From contig CACZQV010000079.1 in assembly GCA_902783435.1 (NCBI GenBank), positions 1 through 48,197 on the forward strand: 48,197 bases of DNA, given 5' to 3'. Below, in pieces: positions 23,060 to 31,577 of the stretch. Below the pieces are notes generated by a model. It was not told where the DNA came from. It made no database searches and saw only the letters and a program-made list of their open reading frames with translations. How positions within the stretch are numbered: position 1 is the stretch's first letter; every line of letters starts with the position of its first letter. A program made the position numbers and the translations under genes. This stretch comes from an uncultured Erysipelotrichaceae bacterium. GTDB lineage: Bacteria > Bacillota_I > Bacilli_A > RF39 > UBA660.

Positions 23060-23791
23060 ATGAATAAAAGAAAACCTTTGAATAGAGATACTAAATTTAT
23101 ACTAATGATTTCACTATCTGTATTTGCTATTATATTTATGATATTTTTTGTAATACAACGTAATAAGAATGATAATTATAATAATATTAAGGAAGATAAG
23201 AGTAATTATATAGTTTATACAAAGTATCAAAAGAAAGGAAAAATATATTCTGTTTATGTTCCTTATGTTAATATTGATTCTCAAATAGCTAAATCAATTA
23301 ATGAAGATATTGATTCGTTTGTATCTGAATTTATTAATAGTAAAAAAACTATGATATCCTATGATTATAATATTAATGGAATAATATTATCTTTAGTAGT
23401 AAAAGTAGTTGATTATGATACTAAGTATGCTCCAGAACCATATTTTAGAACTTATAATATTAATTTAAATACATTAGAATTATTATCTGATGATGCTTTA
23501 CTTAATTATTATGGTGTTAATGAAGGAAATGTAGAAATAGCTATAGAAAATCAATTTCATCAGTATTATGATAAGATAGTTGAAAAAAAGTTTTATAATG
23601 AAAAAGAATGTGATTATAAATGTTTTTTAAAGTATAGAGATGTAGAAAATTATTTAGATGATGTAGTTTACTATATTGATAAAGGTAATTTAATTGTTTA
23701 TAAACCATTTATATTTTATTCTATATATGGTGAAGAAGATTATTTTAAAGAAAAACATTTTAAATTTTTAATAGTAAAAAAAGAAAGTTAA
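23060..23791 (+). CDS. Membrane-anchored extracellular protein, DUF3298-like
   Basis: 243 residues from ATG 23060, with TAGGAGG 6 nt upstream; an in-frame TTG at 23042 overlaps the previous gene and is rejected. One membrane helix at about 15-36, then an extracellular domain of about 200 residues. The part 'YSVYVPYVNIDSQIAKSINEDIDSFV' and the later 'TYNINLNTLELLSDDAL' resemble the DUF4163/DUF3298 pair found in RsiV and PdaC-type envelope proteins. This is a by-eye match. It follows the pilin-NlpC/P60 gene by 10 nt, and the two may work together at the wall. Confidence 0.65.
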   Translation: MNKRKPLNRDTKFILMISLSVFAIIFMIFFVIQRNKNDNYNNIKEDKSNYIVYTKYQKKGKIYSVYVPYVNIDSQIAKSINEDIDSFVSEFINSKKTMISYDYNINGIILSLVVKVVDYDTKYAPEPYFRTYNINLNTLELLSDDALLNYYGVNEGNVEIAIENQFHQYYDKIVEKKFYNEKECDYKCFLKYRDVENYLDDVVYYIDKGNLIVYKPFIFYSIYGEEDYFKEKHFKFLIVKKES

Positions 23792-23806
23792 CTTTCTTTT
23801 TTTTTA
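23780..23806 (+). terminator. Terminator ending the ireB...NlpC/P60 unit
   Basis: Perfect palindrome AAAGAAAGTT/AACTTTCTTT containing the stop codon, then a T run. A TATAAT at 23816-23821 could start the trhP1 transcript. Confidence 0.85.
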
Positions 23807-23837
23807 ATATTAATATATAATATGTGGGAGGTGTCTT

Positions 23838-24683
23838 ATGAAGTTATTAGTAGAAGTAAGTAATAAAAGTAATTTGTATTTAGACTATGTATCAGGTATA
23901 ATTCTACCTTTAGATAAATATAGTGTAGAGTCTACTTGTTTCTTTACTATGGATGAAATTAGAGATATAGTATCTAATAGTAAAAATGAAGTGTTTGTTA
24001 AGATAAATAAAAATTTAGAAAATGATGATATAGAAGATATAAAGAATATTCTAATAGAATTAGATAGTATCGGAGTAAATGGAGTATTTTTTTACGATTT
24101 GGCAGTTTTAGAGTTAAAAAGAGAACTTAATTTAAAATTAGATTTAGTATGGAATCAAACTCATATGGTTAATAATTATGAGACATGTAATTATTATTAT
24201 AGTAAAGGTTGTAAGTATGCATTACTTGGTAAAGAGATTACTTTAGATGAAATAAAAGAAATAATTGGTAAAAGTAATATTACTTGTATGGTAGAAGTAG
24301 TAAGTAGACCTAGTGTAGCTTTTTCTAAGAGAAGTTTAGTTACTAATTATTATAAAGATTTAGGTAAAGATTCTAAATCTGAAATACTTATTCATGAAAA
24401 AGTAAGTGATGATGATTATAGAGTAGTAGAAAATGATTTAGGTACTACATTCTTTTTAAATACTATTACTAATGGTACTTCTATTATTAAGGATTTATTT
24501 GATATTGGGTGTTCGTATATTATATTTAGGGAATATGGAATAGATAATTTTAGTGAATTAGTTAGCGATACTATGAATTATATTAATAATAATTGTATTG
24601 ATAATTCATATGTAGAAAAATATAAGAAGTTAGGGGATAGTACAAATTTCTTTTTTAAGAAAACTATTTATAAGGTGAAATAA
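23838..24683 (+). CDS. trhP1: U32 peptidase-like protein TrhP1 (YrrN-like)
   Basis: 281 residues. A divergent U32-family TIM-barrel-like protein without the cysteine cluster of its partner. VKINKNLENDDIEDIKNIL, GVNGVFFYDLAVLEL and LVWNQTHMVNNYETCNYY are the equivalents of the U32 core strands (the last matches the 'QNSTSNYKAIEFF' region of TrhP2). In B. subtilis yrrN/yrrO (trhP1/trhP2) are needed for prephenate-dependent ho5U34 formation in tRNA. It abuts trhP2 with no gap (ATAAATG). Confidence 0.82.
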   Translation: MKLLVEVSNKSNLYLDYVSGIILPLDKYSVESTCFFTMDEIRDIVSNSKNEVFVKINKNLENDDIEDIKNILIELDSIGVNGVFFYDLAVLELKRELNLKLDLVWNQTHMVNNYETCNYYYSKGCKYALLGKEITLDEIKEIIGKSNITCMVEVVSRPSVAFSKRSLVTNYYKDLGKDSKSEILIHEKVSDDDYRVVENDLGTTFFLNTITNGTSIIKDLFDIGCSYIIFREYGIDNFSELVSDTMNYINNNCIDNSYVEKYKKLGDSTNFFFKKTIYKVK

Positions 24684-25874
24684 ATGAAAAGAATAGAATT
24701 ATTATCTCCAGCTGGAGACTTAGAAAGATTAAAAGTAACTCTTTTATATGGAGCAGATGCAGTATATATTGGAGGAGAAAGTTATAGTTTAAGAGCTAAT
24801 GCACATAATTTTAGTTTAGATGAAATTAGAGAAGGATGTGAATTTGCTCATAAGTTAGGGAAAAGAGTACATCTTACTTTAAATATAGTATTTCATAATG
24901 AAGATATGGCTGATGTTAAAAAATATATTAAAGATGTAGTAGATTGTGGAATAGATGCTTTTATTGTATCTGATCCATTTATAATTAGTTATATTAAGAG
25001 TAATTTTAATGTAGAGGTACATCTTTCTACACAAAACTCTACAAGTAATTATAAAGCAATTGAATTCTTTGAAAAAGAAGGAATAGATAGAGTAGTACTC
25101 GCAAGAGAATTAGGTAAAAAAGAAATAAGTGAAATTATTAATAAAGTAAATACAGATATAGAAGTGTTTATACATGGAGCTATGTGTACTTGTTTTTCAG
25201 GACGCTGTGCACTATCTAATTATGTTACAAATCGTGATGCTAATCGTGGTGGTTGTGCTCAAGTATGTAGATTTAGTTTTGACACAGATGAAGATAAAGA
25301 ATTTACTATGGCTTTAAAAGATATGAATATGGCAGAGTATATTCCTGATTTAATAGATATTGGTGTTACTAGTTTAAAAGTAGAAGGTAGAATGAGATCT
25401 TTATACTACTTAGCGACAGTTATTGGTACTTACCGTGAAATTATAGATAGATATTATGATAATACTTTAGATTCTGATACTATGAAGATACTTGAGTATA
25501 GATTAGATAGAGTAGCAAATCGTGAAACCTCAAGTCACTATTTTACTAAAAAAGCAGATTATACTGATCAATATTATACTGGTAGAAGTGAAGTATCTAA
25601 TCAAGATTATTTAGGACAAGTAATAGAATATAAAAATAATTTAATTAAATTTTATGAAAGAAATTATTTTGAAGTAGGAGATACTGTAGAAGTATTTACT
25701 CCTAATGGTTTACATAAAGAATTTATTGTAGAAGAATTATTTGATGAAGATATGAATAGTGTTGAAGTAGCTAGACATCCTGATAATATATATTATTTAA
25801 AATTAGTAGGAGATTTTGATATACCAGAGTATTCAATGATTAAGATAGTTAAAAGGAGAAATTGGAATGAATAG
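24684..25874 (+). CDS. trhP2: U32 family tRNA hydroxylation protein TrhP2 (YrrO-like)
   Basis: 396 residues. Hallmarks: ELLSPAGDLERLK at the N-terminus, YGADAVYIGG, VHLSTQNSTSN and the U32 signature EVFIHGAMCTCFSGRCALSNY. GGCAQVCRF completes the cysteines expected to bind an Fe-S cluster, and SLKVEGRMRS follows. Formerly called collagenase-like peptidase; the established role of this subgroup is ho5U synthesis at tRNA position 34, with TrmR then methylating the product. It overlaps dgt by 8 nt. Confidence 0.9.
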   Translation: MKRIELLSPAGDLERLKVTLLYGADAVYIGGESYSLRANAHNFSLDEIREGCEFAHKLGKRVHLTLNIVFHNEDMADVKKYIKDVVDCGIDAFIVSDPFIISYIKSNFNVEVHLSTQNSTSNYKAIEFFEKEGIDRVVLARELGKKEISEIINKVNTDIEVFIHGAMCTCFSGRCALSNYVTNRDANRGGCAQVCRFSFDTDEDKEFTMALKDMNMAEYIPDLIDIGVTSLKVEGRMRSLYYLATVIGTYREIIDRYYDNTLDSDTMKILEYRLDRVANRETSSHYFTKKADYTDQYYTGRSEVSNQDYLGQVIEYKNNLIKFYERNYFEVGDTVEVFTPNGLHKEFIVEELFDEDMNSVEVARHPDNIYYLKLVGDFDIPEYSMIKIVKRRNWNE

Positions 25875-26979
25875 TTTAGAAAAGGTAAAAGTAAGTTTAT
25901 TAAATGAAAATAATTTAAGTGAATATGCTTGTAAGAGTAGTGATTCTATTAGAATAAAACCTGATGAAGAGGATTTTAGACCTGCTTATTTTCATGATAT
26001 AGATAGAATTATTCATTCTATGTCTTATACTAGATACTTAGATAAAACACAAGTATTTACTAAGAGTGGTAATGATCATGTTACTCGTCGTGGTACACAT
26101 GTACAATTTGTATCTAAGATAGCTAGAACTATTGGTAGAAGTTTAGGTCTTAATGAAGATTTATGTGAAGCTATTGCATTAGGTCATGATATAGGACATA
26201 CTCCTTTAGGACATTTTGGAGAAAGTGTTTTAAATGAAATTAGTTTAAGAGAATTAGGAGAATATTTTGCTCATAATATTCAAAGTGTTAGACAATTAAT
26301 GATAGTAGAAAATGGTGGTAAAGGTCTTAATCTTTCTATTCAAGTATATGATGGAATAATGTGTCATAATGGAGAAATACTAGATCCTAAGTATGTACCA
26401 CTTAAAAAAGATGAAAAAGAGTTTTTAAGAGAGTTTAATGAGAGTTATGTAGATTTAAAAAAATCTAATAAGTATGCTCCTATGACATTAGAAGGTTGTG
26501 TAGTACGTATTAGTGATATTATTGGCTATATTGGACGTGACATAGAAGATGCGATAATTATGGGTAAAATAAAAAGAGAAGATATACCAGAAAGTATTAG
26601 TAATGTACTTGGTACTACTAATAAAGAGATTGTTAATACTATTATTTTAGATATTATTAATAATAGTTTAGATAAACCATATATAGAATTAAGTCGTGAT
26701 GTATATAAAGCTTTATTTGAATTAAAAGAATTTAATTATAAATATATTTATAGTGTTGCGATGAGTAAGGAAGATCAAGAATATTATAGAGAAGGTATGA
26801 ATAAAATATATGATAGATATTTAAAAGATGTAGAAGGTAATAATACTGATAGTATTATTTATAAAGCTTTTCTTAATGGACAAAGTGAAGAGTATTTAAA
26901 AAATACTAATAATAAGCGTAAAGTAATTGATTTTATAGCTGGAATGACAGATGATTTTTTCATTAAAGAAATAGCTTAA
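25867..26979 (+). CDS. dgt: Deoxyguanosinetriphosphate triphosphohydrolase-like HD protein
   Basis: 370 residues. HD-domain phosphohydrolase that typically splits dNTPs to nucleoside and tripolyphosphate. The motif DRIIHSMSYTRYLDKTQVF is followed by TRRGTHVQFVSKIARTIGRSLGLN, EAIALGHDIGHTPLGHFGE (metal-binding HD) and RISDIIGYIGRDIEDA. In B. subtilis the slot after trhP2 is udk; here it is a dGTPase, co-translated with trhP2 by an 8-nt overlap. A connection to dNTP pools made by the NrdD system elsewhere in the window is possible but unproven. Confidence 0.9.
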   Translation: MNSLEKVKVSLLNENNLSEYACKSSDSIRIKPDEEDFRPAYFHDIDRIIHSMSYTRYLDKTQVFTKSGNDHVTRRGTHVQFVSKIARTIGRSLGLNEDLCEAIALGHDIGHTPLGHFGESVLNEISLRELGEYFAHNIQSVRQLMIVENGGKGLNLSIQVYDGIMCHNGEILDPKYVPLKKDEKEFLREFNESYVDLKKSNKYAPMTLEGCVVRISDIIGYIGRDIEDAIIMGKIKREDIPESISNVLGTTNKEIVNTIILDIINNSLDKPYIELSRDVYKALFELKEFNYKYIYSVAMSKEDQEYYREGMNKIYDRYLKDVEGNNTDSIIYKAFLNGQSEEYLKNTNNKRKVIDFIAGMTDDFFIKEIA

Positions 26980-26984
26980 AATTA

Positions 26985-27013
26985 TTGATTTTTTAAAGGT
27001 TTTGTGGTATAAT
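26985..27013 (+). promoter_or_regulatory. Upstream (distal) greA promoter
   Basis: TTGATT (26985-26990), a 17-nt spacer and TGGTATAAT extended -10 (27005-27013), starting six bases after the dgt stop. Confidence 0.65.
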
Positions 27014-27033
27014 ATGTCTACTTTTCACGAAGG

Positions 27034-27054
27034 AAAATATTAAAAATATTTTTT
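27034..27054 (+). terminator. Weak AT-only hairpin
   Basis: AAAATATT-AAA-AATATTTT followed by T. It sits between the two greA promoters, so it could end dgt read-through or attenuate the distal promoter. With no G-C pairs the stem is weak. Confidence 0.3.
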
Positions 27055-27060
27055 GATATA

Positions 27061-27089
27061 TTGAAATGTGAAAAAAAGTATGTTATACT
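27061..27089 (+). promoter_or_regulatory. Proximal greA promoter
   Basis: TTGAAA (27061-27066), a 17-nt spacer and TATACT (27084-27089) with an extended TG. It leaves a 60-nt leader before greA. Confidence 0.65.
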
Positions 27090-27148
27090 ATGGCAAGTTA
27101 TGACAATTTTGATGTAACTCGTTTGTATAAATAATTGAGGTGAGAAAA

Positions 27149-27619
27149 ATGGCAAATAAAAATACTGTTTATTTAACACAAGAAGGTTTAGACGATTTAA
27201 AGAAAGAATTAGATGATTTAATTAATGTTAGACGTCCTGAGAATATACAAGCTATTAAGGAAGCAAGAAGTTTAGGAGATTTATCTGAAAATGCTGAATA
27301 TGATGCTGCTAGAAATGAACAAGCTCAAATAGAAGCTAGAATTCAACAATTAGAAAAAATGTTAGAAAATGTATCTATTATTTCTGAAGTTAATACTGAT
27401 ACAGTTAGTATTGGTAATACAGTTTCTATTAAATATGTTGATGATGATGAAGAAGATGAATATAAAATAGTTGGTTCACAAGAAGCTGATCCATTTGAAA
27501 GTAAAATTTCTAATGAAAGTCCAATTGCTCAAGCTTTATTTAATCATAAAGTTGGAGATGTTGTTACTGTAGAAAGTCCAAATGGAAGTTATGAAGTAGA
27601 AATTGTTTCTATTAAATAA
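27149..27619 (+). CDS. greA: Transcription elongation factor GreA
   Basis: 156 residues from ATG 27149 with TTGAGGTG 6 nt upstream; an in-frame GTG at 27140 is part of the ribosome site. N-terminal coiled coil with LTQEGLDDLKKELDDLINVRRPE and the GreA signature EARSLGDLSENAEYDAARNEQ, whose tip acidic residues stimulate RNA cleavage in backtracked RNA polymerase. The C-terminal FKBP-like part includes VGSQEADPFESKISNESPIAQAL. It closes the conserved yrrK-greA block and has two tandem promoters of its own. Confidence 0.97.
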   Translation: MANKNTVYLTQEGLDDLKKELDDLINVRRPENIQAIKEARSLGDLSENAEYDAARNEQAQIEARIQQLEKMLENVSIISEVNTDTVSIGNTVSIKYVDDDEEDEYKIVGSQEADPFESKISNESPIAQALFNHKVGDVVTVESPNGSYEVEIVSIK

Positions 27620-27641
27620 AATTCGACAAAATTAGATATTT

Positions 27642-27676
27642 AAATAACTTACAATATTTGTAAGTTATTTTTTTTG
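27642..27676 (+). terminator. Strong terminator after greA
   Basis: 13-bp perfect stem AAATAACTTACAA-TAT-TTGTAAGTTATTT with a T run that leads straight into the next gene's GGAGG. Confidence 0.92.
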
Positions 27677-27684
27677 GAGGATTT

Positions 27685-28131
27685 ATGAAAAGAATATTAT
27701 ATGTATCATTTGTAGTATTATTTATTTTTTTAATTTTATTTGTTATTGACTCTTCTCGTGAATTGTATGATATTGGAGAAGAAGCTAGTCCTATTAGGGA
27801 GGGCAATAATATTGTGGGCATGGATTATATTATTACTATAGGCAAAGATGTAAAAAGACATGATGTTAATATTAGTACTTCAATATTATCTAGTATTTTA
27901 CATTATAAAGATATTAATAATATTAATAGTTTTTATGTAGATTTAAAAATAAATAATAAAACTAATAATAAGTATTTTCTTAAAAATATTATACTTGTTT
28001 CTAATGGAGGATTAATTAATAAAAAGGTAAAATATAAGAAAAAAAATAATTATATTTCTATAAAACTAAATAGGGAAGATTTCTTAAATTATAATAATGG
28101 TTCATTTATAAAAATAGAGTTAAAAAAATAA
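27685..28131 (+). CDS. Small exported or membrane-anchored protein of unknown function
   Basis: 148 residues. N-terminal hydrophobic helix (about 4-21, ILYVSFVVLFIFLILFVI) and an extracellular part of about 125 residues, Asn/Lys/Ile-rich with probable beta strands (VDLKINNKTNNKYFLKNIILVS). The TGGAGG ribosome site follows the greA terminator directly, so expression may depend on read-through or on an unseen promoter. It has its own terminator. No family recognised. Confidence 0.65.
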   Translation: MKRILYVSFVVLFIFLILFVIDSSRELYDIGEEASPIREGNNIVGMDYIITIGKDVKRHDVNISTSILSSILHYKDINNINSFYVDLKINNKTNNKYFLKNIILVSNGGLINKKVKYKKKNNYISIKLNREDFLNYNNGSFIKIELKK

Positions 28132-28155
28132 TACTTATTTGTATTATTTTTTTTT
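28125..28155 (+). terminator. Rho-independent terminator
   Basis: AAAATAATAC-TTATTT-GTATTATTTT followed by T; contains the stop codon of the preceding gene. Confidence 0.8.
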
Positions 28156-28222
28156 AAATTATACTTTTAAAATGTCTTAAAATAAGTTATACTTATAGAG
28201 TAGAGAATAGGGGTGTATAGAT

Positions 28223-29770
28223 ATGATTATTAGAAAACCATATGCCTTTTTAATAAAGAACTTTAGAAAAATTCATATCTTTTTACTTATTTTAAGTTTA
28301 TTTGTTGTATATAAACTTATAGACGTAAGTAAATTTGTTAATGATTTTATGAGTTTAGGTATATATGATTTATTTAGTGATCCTATTACTAAACATATTA
28401 CTATATTTTTAAATATATCTTTATTATTGTTAACTATTGGAAGTTTAGCTTTAGTATTTTTATTAAGACATAAAGGTAAACCTTGGAAACTTTATTTAAT
28501 GCCTACTATTACATATTTTGCATTATTTTTAGTGCTTAATATGATTAAAAATTTCTTTAGAAATTATACTATTGATGTTGCGACTACAGATCTTAGATTT
28601 TCTAGAGATTTACTTATGATATTTTTTATATTACAGATTCCAGCTATTGGAATATACTTAATGAGGATATTTGGCTGGGATATTAAGAAATTTAATTTTA
28701 ATGCGGATAAAGAATTTTTAGAATTAAGTGAAGAAGATAGAGAAGAAATTGAAATTGGATTAGATATTGATAAGAATACTTTTATAAGACTTTATAAGAG
28801 ATTAGTAAGAAATATAGGGTATGTTTATCAAGAACATAAAACTATATGTAAAAGTATTATTGGTGTTTTTATAGTAATTGTATTATTTATTGGATATAAA
28901 ACTATTTTTATTACTCATAAGAGTTATAGAGAAGGTGATTTTTATTCAATTAATGGATATACTTTTAGAATAAATAAGACTTATATTACTGATAAAGATT
29001 TTAACGGAAAAGTAATTGAACGTAAAAGTAAATTTATAGTGGTTGATTTAACTATTAAAAATAATTCTGCTCCTAGAACTATATATCTTGAAAATTTTCA
29101 TATAAAGAATAGTACTAGTGATTATATAACAACTAATCAAACTTATGCTTCTGAATTTAAAGATTTAGGAGATACTTATGAATCTACTAGAAAATTAAAA
29201 AGAGATGAAGAATTAAATTGTATTATTGTTTATAAAGTAGATAAAAATTTGAGTAAGAATAAGTTTGTGCTTTTTTATCAAGAAAATGGTAATTATTTAA
29301 GAAAAATAAAACTTAAATTAAATGATGTGAGTAAGATAGAAGATGTAGTTGAATTACAAGTAGGTGATTCAATTGAATTAAACTCAGGAAATAAGAGTGA
29401 AACTATTAGTATAGATGGTGTGACTATTACAGATAGAACAGATTATACAACTAGAGTAAAAACAACTTTAGGATCTACTATAGAAACTAAGGATTTAGTT
29501 ATTGAAGGAGATAGTAGAATTCTTAGAATTGACTTTGCTTCTGATGTTTGGGAAGCCAAAAATATGATTGACTTTTTGAATAAGTATGGTAAACTTATTT
29601 ATAAGGATAGTGAAGGTGATGAAGAGGTTGTAAACCTTGTTAATCCTATTAATAAATCATATTATGGTAAGTCTATCTATTTTAAGGTTCCGGTTGAATT
29701 AGAGAGTTCTGAAGATGTTTATTTTGATTTGATCGTGAGAAATAAACATTATAAGTACAAATTAAATTAG
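28223..29770 (+). CDS. Polytopic membrane protein with C-terminal extracellular beta domain
   Basis: 515 residues. Four helices in the first 145 residues (about 17-34, 57-80, 90-108, 128-146), a cytoplasmic stretch with many charges (150-205), a fifth helix (about 212-230) and a large C-terminal extracellular part. The start of that part, with 'KFIVVDLTIKNNSAPRTIYLENFHIKN', resembles DUF4352-type Ig-like domains. The function is unknown. It is first of an apparently uninterrupted plus-strand run into the Tad/T4SS cluster (9-nt gap to the next gene, GGAGG between). It may be a membrane component specific to this machine. Confidence 0.7.
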   Translation: MIIRKPYAFLIKNFRKIHIFLLILSLFVVYKLIDVSKFVNDFMSLGIYDLFSDPITKHITIFLNISLLLLTIGSLALVFLLRHKGKPWKLYLMPTITYFALFLVLNMIKNFFRNYTIDVATTDLRFSRDLLMIFFILQIPAIGIYLMRIFGWDIKKFNFNADKEFLELSEEDREEIEIGLDIDKNTFIRLYKRLVRNIGYVYQEHKTICKSIIGVFIVIVLFIGYKTIFITHKSYREGDFYSINGYTFRINKTYITDKDFNGKVIERKSKFIVVDLTIKNNSAPRTIYLENFHIKNSTSDYITTNQTYASEFKDLGDTYESTRKLKRDEELNCIIVYKVDKNLSKNKFVLFYQENGNYLRKIKLKLNDVSKIEDVVELQVGDSIELNSGNKSETISIDGVTITDRTDYTTRVKTTLGSTIETKDLVIEGDSRILRIDFASDVWEAKNMIDFLNKYGKLIYKDSEGDEEVVNLVNPINKSYYGKSIYFKVPVELESSEDVYFDLIVRNKHYKYKLN

Positions 29771-29779
29771 GAGGATAAC

Positions 29780-31564
29780 ATGGAAAAGGGAATGGTTAAG
29801 AAAATTAAGTTTTTAATTACAATTGTGATAATTCTAGGTTTTGTATGGTTTTTAATATTATCTCCTATGATTACCTTTCATCGAAATGAAAAGAAACTTG
29901 AAGCTGCCGCTAAAAGATACTTTGAATTAAATAGTAGAGAATTACCAACTGGTGAAAGAATAAAGACTATAGGATTAAATACTTTATATCATAAATCTTT
30001 TATAGAAGGAGATTTATATATACCTTATACTCATAAGACTTGTTCGATTGAGAATAGTTGGGTAAAAGTAAAAAGAGTTAATAATGAATACAAATACTAT
30101 ACTTATTTGGAGTGTGGTATTTTGTCGTCTACAATAGATCATAAGGGGCCTGATATTACTTTAAATGGTAATAATTCAATTACTGTAGGTAAAGGTGAAA
30201 AATACACTGATATGGGTGTTAGAAGTGTTGTTGACAATGTAGATGGAAAATTAAATGTTAAAGATGTTACTATTAAAGGTAGTGTAGATACTTCTAAGAT
30301 AGGAACTTATGAAATTAAATATATTGCTTTTGATAGTTTAAAAAATAAGACAGAAGTTGTTAGAGAAGTTAAAGTAGTACAAAAATTAGATGGTACTATT
30401 AAGAGTACGTTAAAAGATAAAAAGAATTTTAAAGGTATGCCAGAAAATAATTATATAAGATTATCTAATCAATTATTTAGAGTATATGGATTAACAAATG
30501 ATTATAATGTTATTGTGGTAGCTGATGAAGATATTGCTAACGTTAATTATTCTAAGTTAGATGAATGGCTAGATTATTATTATAGAAATTTAAATGATAT
30601 TACTAAGAAAATGATAGTTGAAACTAAATTCTGTAATATGAGTGCTAATGAATCTAATATTAATTCTACTAAGTGTAGTAATTATACTAAGAAGAAAAAA
30701 ATATATATTCCATCTGTAGTAGAAGTTAATAAAGCTCAAGATGGTGAAAAGAACTTTATGAAACCTAACACTATATCATGGGTTGCTAATTCTAAGGGCG
30801 ATGGAAAAGAAGCTTATGTTACTAGAAATGTATTCTTCTATGAAGAGGCTGGAAAAGATTTTATTCCATATGAAATAAATGATAATTATGGTGTTAGACC
30901 TATGTTTACAATTAAAGGTAATAGTTTAATTAGTGGAGGTACTGGTACTATTGATGATCCTTATGTATTTGGAGATTCTAAGAAAGCTAAAGGTGGAACA
31001 TTACTTAATGAAAGATATACTGGTGAGTATGTATCGATTGATGGAAAAGAATATAGAATTGTAAGTGTTGAAAATGATGGTACTACAAAAGTTATAAGTA
31101 ACTTTACTATTAATGATAAAGTTCAAGCATCAGGTGGAAAAAATAAAATAGTTTATAATCCTAAAGATAAAAATAGCGCTGCTTATTATATAAATAATAA
31201 AGTAGGAAAATATGTAGATTCTTCTTACTTTATAAATCATCAAATAGATGTACCTATTTATAAAAACAAAATTATATATGGTAAAGAAATAGATACAAAG
31301 AAATATAAAGCAGTTTTCTCTGCACCTAATATGTATGAAATGTTTAGTGCTCAACCACAAAACTTTGATACTAATTCTTATTGGATGTGTAATACATCAA
31401 ATGGAGAAAGAATTACTGGAGCTATGTATGATATCGGAGTTCCAATTAATGAAAGAATTGAATCTTTTACAGAATTACAAATTCGTTTTGTAGGATATCT
31501 AAAGAAAGATACAGTAATTAGTAGTGGTAATGGTACTTTAGATAAGCCGTATATATTAAAATAG
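29780..31564 (+). CDS. Cell-surface protein with a DUF5011 domain and repeated GTGTxDxPY motifs
   Basis: 594 residues. N-terminal membrane anchor at about 9-28. A pilin-like helix with a KKLEAAAKRYFELN segment follows it. A DUF5011/bacterial Ig-like domain (about 117-193; 'GPDITLNGNNSITV...YTDMGV') is typical of Gram-positive surface adhesins. Two copies follow of a module that begins 'YIRLSNQLFRVYGL' / 'YVSIDGKEYRIVSV' and ends 'GTGTIDDPYVF' / 'GNGTLDKPYIL'. There is no LPxTG at the C-terminus, so if exposed it is held by the N-terminal helix. The EAAAKRYFELN start resembles type II/IV pseudopilins, but I see no prepilin cleavage site. Confidence 0.75.
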   Translation: MEKGMVKKIKFLITIVIILGFVWFLILSPMITFHRNEKKLEAAAKRYFELNSRELPTGERIKTIGLNTLYHKSFIEGDLYIPYTHKTCSIENSWVKVKRVNNEYKYYTYLECGILSSTIDHKGPDITLNGNNSITVGKGEKYTDMGVRSVVDNVDGKLNVKDVTIKGSVDTSKIGTYEIKYIAFDSLKNKTEVVREVKVVQKLDGTIKSTLKDKKNFKGMPENNYIRLSNQLFRVYGLTNDYNVIVVADEDIANVNYSKLDEWLDYYYRNLNDITKKMIVETKFCNMSANESNINSTKCSNYTKKKKIYIPSVVEVNKAQDGEKNFMKPNTISWVANSKGDGKEAYVTRNVFFYEEAGKDFIPYEINDNYGVRPMFTIKGNSLISGGTGTIDDPYVFGDSKKAKGGTLLNERYTGEYVSIDGKEYRIVSVENDGTTKVISNFTINDKVQASGGKNKIVYNPKDKNSAAYYINNKVGKYVDSSYFINHQIDVPIYKNKIIYGKEIDTKKYKAVFSAPNMYEMFSAQPQNFDTNSYWMCNTSNGERITGAMYDIGVPINERIESFTELQIRFVGYLKKDTVISSGNGTLDKPYILK

Positions 31565-31577
31565 ATAGGAGTGCAGT

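Noticed and set aside
24684..25874. Annotation of the U32 protein as a secreted collagenase/peptidase
   Set aside because: No signal peptide; Cys cluster and synteny with trmR and trhP1 indicate tRNA hydroxylation.
27140..27148. GTG start for greA
   Set aside because: It is part of the GAGGTGAG ribosome site; ATG 27149 gives the usual GreA length.
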